DNA of 24,219 nt, taken from Chloroflexota bacterium (lineage in GTDB: Bacteria > Chloroflexota > UBA6077 > CF-72). The stretch spans positions 1-24,219 of the forward strand of contig JAFAPL010000961.1 in NCBI GenBank assembly GCA_019247135.1, given 5' to 3'. How positions within the stretch are numbered: position 1 is the first letter of the stretch; each line of letters opens with the position of its first letter. The notes below the pieces were generated by a model, which made no database searches, was not told the origin of the DNA, and saw only the letters and a list, made by a program, of their open reading frames with translations. Below, one piece after another: positions 7,612 to 14,623 of this stretch. A program made the position numbers and the translations under genes.

Positions 7612-7836
7612 TCAGATCAGTCGATCGCGTTCGGGAGCGACGTCGGCCGCTGTGGGCGCGGGCGCACCACCGAGCATCGCCGGCGGCACCGCCTCGGGGG
7701 CGTCCGTTTCGAATTCGTCGTCGAGCGAAACGTCCTCGCCCTCGCCCTCGTCAACTGGCGATCCCATCCCGAGCTCGCCGAGTTCCGCGCGGTCGTCTTG
7801 AATGGTCCTGTGGTCGGCTTCGTCGTTGGTCGACAT
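7612..7836 (-). CDS. Small acidic, probably disordered protein
   Basis: A 74-residue open frame with an ATG start, 39 nt downstream of the LLM oxidoreductase stop on the same strand. The product is strongly acidic in its middle (VDEGEGEDVSLDDEFETD, about residues 28-45), then rich in Ala and Pro, with no hydrophobic core and no cysteine, so it looks intrinsically disordered. A weak GGCGGG lies four bases upstream of the ATG. I recognise no family. It fills the gap between the oxidoreductase and a terminator-like hairpin, which supports a real operon tail gene. The alternative frame from 7853 is arginine- and threonine-rich and less convincing. Confidence 0.5.
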   Translation of the reverse strand: MSTNDEADHRTIQDDRAELGELGMGSPVDEGEGEDVSLDDEFETDAPEAVPPAMLGGAPAPTAADVAPERDRLI

Positions 7837-7875
7837 ACACCCGCCGAGGGCAAAACGCGTGCCGTTCAGCTCAAC

Positions 7876-8802
7876 TCAGCTCACAAGCTGCTTGACCCGG
7901 CCGGCCGCCGCGAGCAGCTCGGGCGACGTCAGGTTCGGATTTCTGAACACGAACCCCTGGACGCCGCCCTCGATGTAGGGTCGCAGCGCCTCGGCAGCCT
8001 GTTCAGGCGTTGCCGGCGTACCCCGCCGATTCGGCGCTTGCGCCATAGCCCGGGCCTCTGCGTCATCGCGAGCTATATCGACCGGCGAGCCGACGGTCTT
8101 GATGATTTTGGACGGATCGCGGCCCTCAGTCTGGCAGTGCCGCTCGAGCACTTCCTGCTTGTGCTTGAATTCGTCCAGCGAGCCGGTAAACCAGTGCGTT
8201 ATGTCGGCGAAGCGCGCCGCCAGTCGCAGCGTCCGCTGCTCACCCGAACCACCCACCAGGATCGGCGGGCCGCCCTCCTGAATCGGTCGGGGCTCATTCA
8301 ACGCGTTCTCGATGCGGTAATGCCGTCCCACGAAGCTGGGCCGCTGCTCGGAGAACATGCAGCGCGCGATCGTCAGCGCCTCCCCGAGTCGATCCATGCG
8401 TTCGCGCAGTGGCGGAAACTCGAAGCCGTAACCGATGTGCTCGGCCTCGTTCCAGGCGGCGCCGATGCCCAGCATGGCACGGCCACCCGAGATCACGTCC
8501 AGGGTCGTGACCATCTTCGCGACCAGCGCGGGGTTGCGGTACGTGACGCCCGTCACCAGCGTGCCGAAGCGGATTCGACTGGTCCGAGCAGCGAGAGCGC
8601 CGAGCGTTGTGTATGCCTCGAGCATCGGCTCGGTCTCGGGACCAACTCCGCGGATCTGGTAGAAGTGGTCCATGACGGTCACGAAGTCGAAGCCCGCCGA
8701 CTCGGCGGCTTGTACGAGCTCGACGAAGTGGTCGAACAGCTTGTCCCGTGGCACGTTCGGGAAACTGAAGTTGGGCATGTGGTAGCCGAACAGAGGAGCC
8801 AT
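7876..8802 (-). CDS. LLM-class F420-dependent (or FMN) oxidoreductase
   Basis: Luciferase-like monooxygenase superfamily protein of 308 residues with the expected TIM-barrel order: GYHMPNFSFP at the N-terminus, AAESAGFDFVTVMDHF (strand 2 and the following His of the DHF motif), LGALAARTSRIRFGTLVTGVTYRNPALVAKM, then DVISGGRAMLGIGAAWNEAEH, and GGPPILVGGSGEQRTLRLAARFAD near the cofactor-phosphate site. These segments are characteristic of F420-dependent members, where the substrate is often unknown. Its length is complete. A TAGTAT box lies twelve bases before the ATG. The small acidic gene downstream may share its transcript; sthA diverges from it. A second, distinct paralogue occurs at 18526-19413. 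Whether F420 or FMN is used cannot be settled here. Confidence 0.88.
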   Translation of the reverse strand: MAPLFGYHMPNFSFPNVPRDKLFDHFVELVQAAESAGFDFVTVMDHFYQIRGVGPETEPMLEAYTTLGALAARTSRIRFGTLVTGVTYRNPALVAKMVTTLDVISGGRAMLGIGAAWNEAEHIGYGFEFPPLRERMDRLGEALTIARCMFSEQRPSFVGRHYRIENALNEPRPIQEGGPPILVGGSGEQRTLRLAARFADITHWFTGSLDEFKHKQEVLERHCQTEGRDPSKIIKTVGSPVDIARDDAEARAMAQAPNRRGTPATPEQAAEALRPYIEGGVQGFVFRNPNLTSPELLAAAGRVKQLVS

Positions 8803-8853
8803 ACGCTTGGTGTGATACTAGCTCGTGGGATACGCGCGCGGCCGGAGTGAGAC

Positions 8854-10326
8854 ATGACTTCGAATGGTTACGAACACGACTACGACATGGTGGTCATCGG
8901 CTCGGGCCCAGCGGGCCAGCGAGCCGCGATCCAGGCTTCCAAGCTCAACAAACGCACGGCGTTGGTCGAACGCAAGACTGTCATCGGCGGTGTTTGCATC
9001 AATACGGGAACGATCCCCAGCAAAACGCTGCGCGAGGCGGTGCTGCACCTGTCAGGCTATCGGCTGCGCGGGCTGTACGGCGCCTCGTACACCGTCAAAG
9101 AGCACATCACGATGCAAGACCTGCAGTTTCGTACTGACCACGTCGTGCGCCACGAGATCGACGTGACGCGGCATCAGCTCATGCGCAACGACGTGGAGGT
9201 CTTGACTGCCGAGGCTTCTTTCGTCGATCCGCACAGGCTGCGGCTGACCGAAAACGACGCACGTGGCGCGCGGGGCACTCGCGACGTCACCGCGAGCCGC
9301 GTGGTCATCGCAACCGGTACGGAAGCGACGCGCGATGCACGCGTGCCCTTCGACGGTCAGCGCGTGTGCAGCAGCGACGACATTCTCGGCCTGCAGCGCC
9401 TGCCGCGCTCATTGACGGTGGTCGGTGCCGGAGTGATCGGCCTGGAGTACGCCAGCCTGTTTGCGACGCTCGGCGTGCGCGTGACGATCATCGACAAACG
9501 CCACCGCTTGCTGCCGTTCGTGGACTCTGAAATGATCGACATGCTCGTGTATCAGCTCCGCGAAAACCGGGTCACATTTCGGCTTGGCGAAGAGGTCTCG
9601 GGCATGGAGCTCATCACCGATATGTACGGCGATCGGGTGCGAATCCACCTCGCGAGCGGAAAGCAAGTCGTGACAGACGCCGCGCTCTACAGTGTTGGTC
9701 GTACTGGAGCCACCTCTCAGTTGAACCTTGCTGCCGCTGGACTGGATGTGGACGATCGCGGACGTCTGCCCGTCAACGAAAATTTCCAGACGAGTGTGCC
9801 GCATGTCTACGCGGTGGGCGACGTGATCGGATTTCCGAGTCTCGCGTCGACGTCGATGGAACAGGGACGCCTTGCCGCCTGCCATGCTTTCGAAGTCGAA
9901 GCGTCCAGCGTGCCGGCGCTGTTTCCATATGGTATTTACTCCATTCCGGAAATCTCGATGGTCGGACAAACAGAAGACGAATTGACCGAGGCTGGCGTTC
10001 CGTACGAGGTCGGGAAAGCTCATTATCGCGAGATCGCACGCGGACAGATCATCGGCGACAACACCGGCCTCTTGAAGCTGTTGTTCCATCTGGATAGTCA
10101 CGCGCTGCTGGGAGTCCACATCGTTGGTGAAGGCGCCAGCGAGCTTGTGCACATCGGACAGGCGGTGCTCACGTTCGGCGGCGCAATCGAGTATTTCGTG
10201 AACACGGTGTTCAATTACCCTACCCTGGCGGAGTGCTACAAGACGGCCGCATTTGACGGCATCAACCGCCTGGGCGTTGCTCCGCACGAAGCGCTCAGCC
10301 TGACCGCGCAGCCCGGCGCGCGTTGA
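8854..10326 (+). CDS. sthA: Soluble pyridine nucleotide transhydrogenase
   Basis: Flavoprotein of 490 residues, homologous to Si-specific soluble NAD(P) transhydrogenase (SthA/UdhA), which transfers hydride between NADPH and NAD in the cytosol. It has the FAD-binding GSGPAG loop (16-21), the NAD(P) Rossmann loop GAGVIG (191-196), the second FAD motif VYAVGD near 318-323 and the dimer segment typical of disulfide reductases (HIVGEGASELVHIGQ). The diagnostic feature is GGVCINTGTIPSK. The redox-active second cysteine of lipoamide dehydrogenase or glutathione reductase is Thr53, as expected for SthA, which lacks the disulfide. GGAG at 8844-8847 is a good ribosome site six bases before ATG. The stop overlaps the start of the GH13 gene (TGATG). 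Confidence 0.93.
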   Translation: MTSNGYEHDYDMVVIGSGPAGQRAAIQASKLNKRTALVERKTVIGGVCINTGTIPSKTLREAVLHLSGYRLRGLYGASYTVKEHITMQDLQFRTDHVVRHEIDVTRHQLMRNDVEVLTAEASFVDPHRLRLTENDARGARGTRDVTASRVVIATGTEATRDARVPFDGQRVCSSDDILGLQRLPRSLTVVGAGVIGLEYASLFATLGVRVTIIDKRHRLLPFVDSEMIDMLVYQLRENRVTFRLGEEVSGMELITDMYGDRVRIHLASGKQVVTDAALYSVGRTGATSQLNLAAAGLDVDDRGRLPVNENFQTSVPHVYAVGDVIGFPSLASTSMEQGRLAACHAFEVEASSVPALFPYGIYSIPEISMVGQTEDELTEAGVPYEVGKAHYREIARGQIIGDNTGLLKLLFHLDSHALLGVHIVGEGASELVHIGQAVLTFGGAIEYFVNTVFNYPTLAECYKTAAFDGINRLGVAPHEALSLTAQPGAR

Positions 10327-11969
10327 TGGCGGCGCCCTGGTGGACGAACGCCGTAATTTACCAGATCTACCCGCGTAGCTTTGCCGACGCATCCGGCGAC
10401 GGCATCGGCGACATAAACGGCATTCGCGCCCACGTAGGCTATCTGGCGCGGCTCGGCGTGGACGCCGTATGGATCACGCCGTGGTATCGCTCGCCGATGG
10501 CGGATCACGGCTATGACGTCGCCGATTTTCGTGCGATCGATCCGATCTTCGGGAGCCTTGCTGACGCGCAGGCGCTGATCGATGACGTGCACGCGGCTGG
10601 ATTGCGCATCATCCTCGACGTCGTGCCGAACCACACCTCGGATGAACACGCGTGGTTCAAGGCCGCATTGGCGTCGCCGCCCGGGTCGGTTGAACGGCAG
10701 CGATATATTTTTCGAGCCGGCCGCGGGAGTAACGGCGAGCAGCCGCCCAACAACTGGCGCTCCGGCTTCGGTGACAGCGCCTGGACTCAGACGCCGCAGG
10801 CGGACGGCGCACCCGGTGAGTGGTACCTGCATCTGTTCACTCCAAAGCAGCCGGACCTGAACTGGGACAACGCGCACGTCCGAGACGAGTTCGACGGCAT
10901 CCTGCGCTTCTGGTTCGATCGCGGCGTGGATGGGTTTCGGATCGACGTCGCGCACGGGCTCATCAAAGCGCCTGGCTTACCCGACCTGAGCCTGGCGGAT
11001 GGCCAGCTCTTGCGGACTCCGGCCGAACAACCTGATCATCCACACTGGCACCGCGAGCAGGTCCACCAGATTTACGCGCGCTGGCGAGAAATCGCCGATT
11101 CGTATCCGGAGCCGCGGGTGTTCGTGGGTGAAGTGTGGGCGGACCGGCTGGCATGGTTGGCGGAGTACGTTCGCCCCGGCCGGCTGCACACCGCATTCAA
11201 CTTCGATTTTCTCAGGGCGCCCTGGCGGGCCGAGAACCTGCGCAACGTGATCGACGAATCGATTGCTGCGATGTCGAGTGCCGGCGCACCGCCGACGTGG
11301 GTTCTCTCGAACCATGACGTCGTGCGGCATCTCTCTCGGTACGCTCGGCCACAGCCCGAGCGAGCGAGCCTCGACCGAAAGAAGCTGTTTGCGCTCCCCG
11401 CGGATCTCGAGCTTGGCCGTCGGCGCGCTCGAGCGGCGATTCTGCTGATGCTGGCACTGCCGGGCAGCGCGTACGTCTACCAGGGCGAGGAGCTCGGCTT
11501 GCCGGAGGTGGAGGATATTGCAGTGGCGCTCTTGCAGGATCCGGTCTGGAAACAGTCGCGCGGACAGGATCGCGGACGAGATGGGTGCCGCGTGCCGTTG
11601 CCGTGGTCGGGTGAGGCGCCTCCGTTTGGCTTCAGTCCACCCGATGCTTCAGCTCCGCCGTGGCTACCGCAACCTGCGAATTGGCGCGCACTTACGGTGG
11701 AACACGAACAGTCAGAGTCGGATTCGATGTTGCACCTCTATCGCGGCGCACTGCAGTTGCGCCGCGCGCTGCGTGGTGACCTCGCCTGGGATCCTTCAGC
11801 ACCGGATGTACTCTCGTTCCGACGTGAGGGCGGCTTCCGCTGCATGACAAATTTCTCCACACATCCGATCGGGTTGCCCGCGCATTCACGCGTGCTGCTC
11901 AGCAGTGCCAGCTTGCAGCAGGGCGCCTTGCCGTCGGACGCGAGCGTTTGGCTGGAGGATTTAACATAA
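10326..11969 (+). CDS. GH13-family alpha-glucosidase
   Basis: Retaining glycoside hydrolase of family 13, 547 residues, likely an alpha-glucosidase or oligo-1,6-glucosidase acting on malto- or isomalto-oligosaccharides. All four GH13 regions are present: DVVPNH (98-103), GFRIDVAHG with nucleophile Asp207, FVGEVW with acid/base Glu269, and LSNHD with transition-state stabiliser Asp331. The N-terminus (WWTNAVIYQIYPRSFADASGDGIGD) and the TPWYRSPMADHGYDV segment are those of exo-acting glucosidases. No signal peptide is seen, so it acts in the cytosol on imported sugars. The ATG shares its A with the sthA stop codon, showing translational coupling; the TTG three bases earlier is unlikely. A sugar importer lies downstream at 14624-18072 but in a separate unit. 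Confidence 0.92.
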   Translation: MAAPWWTNAVIYQIYPRSFADASGDGIGDINGIRAHVGYLARLGVDAVWITPWYRSPMADHGYDVADFRAIDPIFGSLADAQALIDDVHAAGLRIILDVVPNHTSDEHAWFKAALASPPGSVERQRYIFRAGRGSNGEQPPNNWRSGFGDSAWTQTPQADGAPGEWYLHLFTPKQPDLNWDNAHVRDEFDGILRFWFDRGVDGFRIDVAHGLIKAPGLPDLSLADGQLLRTPAEQPDHPHWHREQVHQIYARWREIADSYPEPRVFVGEVWADRLAWLAEYVRPGRLHTAFNFDFLRAPWRAENLRNVIDESIAAMSSAGAPPTWVLSNHDVVRHLSRYARPQPERASLDRKKLFALPADLELGRRRARAAILLMLALPGSAYVYQGEELGLPEVEDIAVALLQDPVWKQSRGQDRGRDGCRVPLPWSGEAPPFGFSPPDASAPPWLPQPANWRALTVEHEQSESDSMLHLYRGALQLRRALRGDLAWDPSAPDVLSFRREGGFRCMTNFSTHPIGLPAHSRVLLSSASLQQGALPSDASVWLEDLT

Positions 11970-11992
11970 AAGAGACGGGCTGGCCGCGTAGC

Positions 11993-12829
11993 ATGCTGAA
12001 CATGACACCGTTGCTCGTGAGCGTCGAGGACCTCCAGAGTCTGCCCGAAAATGCGCGGGTGATCGATGTACGCTGGAAGCTCGGTGATCCGTCCGCGGGG
12101 CGCGCGATGTTCGACACGGGACACATCCCGGGCGCGGTGTTCGTCGATATGGATACAGACCTGGCGGAGCCGCCAGGTCGGGGCGGTCGGCATCCCTTGC
12201 CTGAGCCCGATCGATTCGCCGCGGCAATGTCGCGGGCCGGCGTCGACGACAGCACCTGGGTCATCGCATACGACGACGGCGGCGCCGGCGCGCCACGCCT
12301 GTGGTGGTTGCTGCGGCACTTCGGCCACGCGAATGTCTCGATTCTGAATGGTGGCTATCAGGCCTGGATAGACAGCGGCGGAGCGGTTGAATCCGGGCCA
12401 GCCGCGTTGCCGAATCCAACACGATTCGAGGCGAAACCGCGTGGCAACGATTTCGTCGACGTGGAGGAGGTGCGCGGCGCCCTGCAAGCGGGCAGCGTGC
12501 ATGTGCTGGACGCACGCGCGCTAGAACGCTGGCGCGGTGACGTGGAGCCGGTGGATCGCGTCGCTGGTCGGATCCCAGGTTCGATCAACGCACCGTCCGG
12601 CGCGAACCTGGAAAATGGCGCTTTCCGCTCAGCGGAGGAGCTGCGCGACTATTACGAGCGACTGGGTGTGCTGGACGGCGCGCCCATCGTCGTCTCGTGC
12701 GGCTCCGGCGTGAGCGCGTGTGTGGACCTGGTGGCCCTGGAACGCGCGGGTATTCACGACGCGAAACTCTTTCCCGGTTCCTTCTCAGCCTGGATCGCGC
12801 ACGACCTCCCCGTCGAGCGCGGCCCCTAG
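11993..12829 (+). CDS. sseA: 3-mercaptopyruvate / thiosulfate sulfurtransferase (tandem rhodanese)
   Basis: Two-domain rhodanese of about 278 residues that moves sulfur from thiosulfate or 3-mercaptopyruvate to a thiol acceptor or cyanide. Domain 1 (about residues 5-130) has the usual VIDVRW, HIPGAVFVDMD and LLRHFGHANVSILNGGYQAW but no active cysteine. Domain 2 has VLDARALERWRG, RIPGSINAP and the active loop CGSGVSAC (catalytic Cys236), a form more typical of mercaptopyruvate than thiosulfate enzymes (CRKGV). ATG 11993 and ATG 12002 are both plausible; the TTG at 11948 overlaps the GH13 gene and precedes the homology. It follows the GH13 gene by about 23 nt, so it is probably in the sthA transcript. 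The symbol is by family resemblance. Confidence 0.9.
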   Translation: MLNMTPLLVSVEDLQSLPENARVIDVRWKLGDPSAGRAMFDTGHIPGAVFVDMDTDLAEPPGRGGRHPLPEPDRFAAAMSRAGVDDSTWVIAYDDGGAGAPRLWWLLRHFGHANVSILNGGYQAWIDSGGAVESGPAALPNPTRFEAKPRGNDFVDVEEVRGALQAGSVHVLDARALERWRGDVEPVDRVAGRIPGSINAPSGANLENGAFRSAEELRDYYERLGVLDGAPIVVSCGSGVSACVDLVALERAGIHDAKLFPGSFSAWIAHDLPVERGP

Positions 12830-12857
12830 TACACGCCGCAAGTCTAGCTCGGATTCG

Positions 12858-12906
12858 TAAAAACCCCCTCGCCCTGGCGAGGGAGAGGGGGCAGGGGGTG
12901 AGGGTT
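12858..12906. repeat. REP-like GC-rich intergenic hairpin element
   Basis: The segment holds CCCTCGCC and GGCGAGGG as a perfect inverted repeat (12866-12873 and 12876-12883) around a two-base centre, followed by an extended purine-rich part (gagagggggcagggggtgag). This C-rich/G-rich form resembles interspersed intergenic elements found in many copies in Chloroflexota, Proteobacteria and other genomes. It lies between convergent genes, 36 bp past the sulfurtransferase stop, and could also stop transcription from both sides. No second copy is seen in this window. Confidence 0.55.
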
Positions 12907-12940
12907 GACCCCTACTTAGCGCTCCCCTCCGTCGCGCCTA

Positions 12941-14014
12941 CTAGCTGCCGTTCCGAGGCGTCCAGCGACCAACCGCGCAGCCACAGCCCGTGCCTGCCGG
13001 CGAACGATACGCCGGCTGGTACGTCATCAGCTGCATCGGCGTCTCCCCCATCGCCCCAGCCGCGGCCACCCAGTTCAAGATCTCCGTCGTCGCGGACTGG
13101 AGCTTGTAGCGCGGCAAATTCGACAGCACGTCACCGTCCGCACTCGTCAGCCCCTGAATGGCCAGACAATCGATTTCTTCGTCGACTGTGAAGTGGCTCA
13201 GTCCACCCGAGGTGACGATCGCTACCCGTGCATCGCTCTCCCACTTCAAAATCGCCTCACGCACCGCGCGACCGAGCGCGAATGCACGCCGCGGACTGAT
13301 CCAGTGTGGTGGATAGCAGGTGTTGATCGTAATCGGCACCATCGGCGGACGCTTACCGCCGAACCAACGGCAGACCGGAAACGCGAACGCATGCGCCATG
13401 CCTTGTCTGCGCGGTTCAGTGCTGCGCTTGAAATCCAGATACCAGCTACCAGGTCCGATCGAGCCACCGTACTCCGACTTCATGTAGCGCGAGCTGGCGA
13501 CGTCGAAGTCGTGCTCGGCCAGGTACGCCACCACGTGCTTGCCGAGTGAAGTCTCGACCGGGTACTCGATGACCTCGGTCCCGTAGACGGCCGACGCAAT
13601 ACGAATGGCCTCTGACGCGCCAGGCCGTAATGACAGGCTGCGCGGGTAGTGTGTCAGGACGTCTCCCCAGTAAACAGAGATCATGGGGTAGTTGTCCTCG
13701 AACAGCATCTCGTCCTGGTCGTCGCCGAACAGCACGACGACGTCAGGATCCATGTCGACAAACGCGCGCTGTAGCGCGTTCAGATTCTCCTGAATCGCCG
13801 CGAACTTGCGGCAGAAGACGTCCTCGCCAAGCTCGTTGGCGATGGACGGATCGGCGGACGCGAGGAGCTCGTCATAGGTGACGTGCGCTCCATCGGATGG
13901 ACGAATCAGCTCACGATTGCGCTTGTCGTCCTCGGCGCGCTTGCCCCAATCCTGGCCCGGCAAGCTCATCAGCGGTGTATGTGAGGAGGCGAAACCGCCT
14001 ACGATCGAGGCCAC
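12941..14014 (-). CDS. LigB-type (class III) extradiol ring-cleavage dioxygenase
   Basis: A 357-residue member of the LigB/DODA-like dioxygenase family, non-heme iron enzymes that open catecholic rings with O2. The start carries GGFASSHTP with the conserved metal histidine (His12). Later signatures are GDDQDEMLFEDNYP (97-110), ISVYWGD, GMAHAFAFPV (His208) and VTSGGLSHF (His274), all at positions usual for the family. The position where LigB has its second iron histidine seems to read DDQ rather than DH, so this belongs to a divergent branch or the alignment is shifted. GTG 14014 is chosen because TACGAT lies six bases upstream. It follows a RidA-family gene on the same strand, a pairing that recalls 2-aminophenol or aminomuconate pathways. 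Substrate unknown. Confidence 0.85.
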   Translation of the reverse strand: MASIVGGFASSHTPLMSLPGQDWGKRAEDDKRNRELIRPSDGAHVTYDELLASADPSIANELGEDVFCRKFAAIQENLNALQRAFVDMDPDVVVLFGDDQDEMLFEDNYPMISVYWGDVLTHYPRSLSLRPGASEAIRIASAVYGTEVIEYPVETSLGKHVVAYLAEHDFDVASSRYMKSEYGGSIGPGSWYLDFKRSTEPRRQGMAHAFAFPVCRWFGGKRPPMVPITINTCYPPHWISPRRAFALGRAVREAILKWESDARVAIVTSGGLSHFTVDEEIDCLAIQGLTSADGDVLSNLPRYKLQSATTEILNWVAAAGAMGETPMQLMTYQPAYRSPAGTGCGCAVGRWTPRNGS

Positions 14015-14020
14015 CGGCCG

Positions 14021-14026
14021 ATCGTA
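14021..14026 (-). promoter_or_regulatory. Candidate -10 box of a leaderless promoter (TACGAT)
   Basis: On the minus strand TACGAT is followed by six bases and GTG at 14014, the dioxygenase start. No ribosome site is visible. If real, the dioxygenase has its own promoter separate from that of the RidA gene upstream. Confidence 0.5.
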
Positions 14027-14106
14027 CCACCGAAGCTTTGACGGCCCCCGCTCACTACTGGACGTGACGCGCGGCCATTGGGCCTTCCTGCCACTTGATG
14101 AGCTTT

Positions 14107-14124
14107 CTCGCGCGTACGCGCGAG
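14107..14124. repeat. 18-bp perfect palindrome between ridA-like and dioxygenase genes
   Basis: CTCGCGCGTACGCGCGAG is identical to its reverse complement. It lies 11 bases past the stop of the RidA-family gene on the minus strand and about 80 bp upstream of the dioxygenase -10 box. It could be a terminator stem of the RidA gene (AAAGC follows it, not a U tract) or an operator for a dimeric regulator; the sequence does not decide. Confidence 0.5.
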
Positions 14125-14135
14125 CCGCGTGTCAG

Positions 14136-14540
14136 TTAGTCGAGAACGGCGATGGCCTCGATCTCGACCAGGAACTGAGGCTCGGCCAATCCCTGCACGA
14201 CCACGAGCGTGCTTGGCGGATACGGCGGAGCGGGGAAAAACTCGTCCCGCGCCTGGCCCACGAGTGGCCGATACGCCCAATGCGTGATGTACGTGGTCGT
14301 CTTCACGAGGTTCTGCAGCGACGCGCCGTGGTGCGCCAGTACGGCCTGTATGTTGCGCCAGGCCTGACGCGCCTGGGCGCGCGCGTCGCCGGGTCCGACG
14401 AGCTGACCGCTTTCGTCGAAGCCGAGCAGTCCAGACAGGTAGAGCGTGTTGCCTGCTCTGGCCACCTGCGAGTAGTGCGCCTGCGGCGTGAACACGCCTG
14501 GCGGATTGGTCCATTCGGGGCGCGCCATCGCGCGCATCAT
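14136..14540 (-). CDS. RidA/YjgF/YER057c/UK114-family protein
   Basis: A small trimeric-barrel family protein of about 134 residues. The family signatures are visible: ARAGNTLYLSGLLGFDESGQLV in the first half, QARQAWRNIQAVLAHHGASLQNLVKTTTYI in the middle, and the closing EFLV-like strand PQFLVEIEAIAVLD. Canonical RidA hydrolyses enamine/imine intermediates using an arginine in the segment before that strand. Here the segment reads PYPPSTLVVVQGL, with Ser where the Arg is expected, so this is probably one of the Rid subfamilies without classical 2-aminoacrylate deaminase activity. ATG 14540 is chosen because a GAGG motif lies five bases upstream; GTG 14558 and ATG 14528 are alternatives. It precedes the ring-cleavage dioxygenase and may act on an intermediate of the same pathway. 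Confidence 0.85.
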   Translation of the reverse strand: MMRAMARPEWTNPPGVFTPQAHYSQVARAGNTLYLSGLLGFDESGQLVGPGDARAQARQAWRNIQAVLAHHGASLQNLVKTTTYITHWAYRPLVGQARDEFFPAPPYPPSTLVVVQGLAEPQFLVEIEAIAVLD

Positions 14541-14558
14541 AGCCGCCTCGGAGTTCAC

Positions 14559-14589
14559 TTGACAGCACTCAGAACCGCTAACGTAGCAT
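14559..14589 (+). promoter_or_regulatory. Candidate promoter of the sugar ABC importer
   Basis: A consensus TTGACA -35 box (14559-14564) is followed after 19 bases by TAGCAT (14584-14589), or after 17 by the weaker CGTAGC. This would place the start of transcription about 30 bases before ATG 14624, leaving room for the AAAGGGG ribosome site at 14609-14615. It lies in the gap shared with the divergent RidA-family gene. Confidence 0.45.
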
Positions 14590-14623
14590 CGCCCACAGCC
14601 CGCGCCAGAAAGGGGTTCCTTGC

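Noticed and set aside
7798..8850. 350-residue plus-strand open frame
   Set aside because: It is antisense to the LLM oxidoreductase and its composition (Arg, His, Leu) is that of a shadow frame.
8854..10326. Lipoamide dehydrogenase or mercuric reductase identity for sthA
   Set aside because: The second redox cysteine is replaced by Thr53, as in SthA, and the C-terminal end lacks the lipoamide or mercury motifs.
12858..12906. Mobile element with transposase
   Set aside because: There is no coding sequence or target duplication; it is only a short hairpin element.
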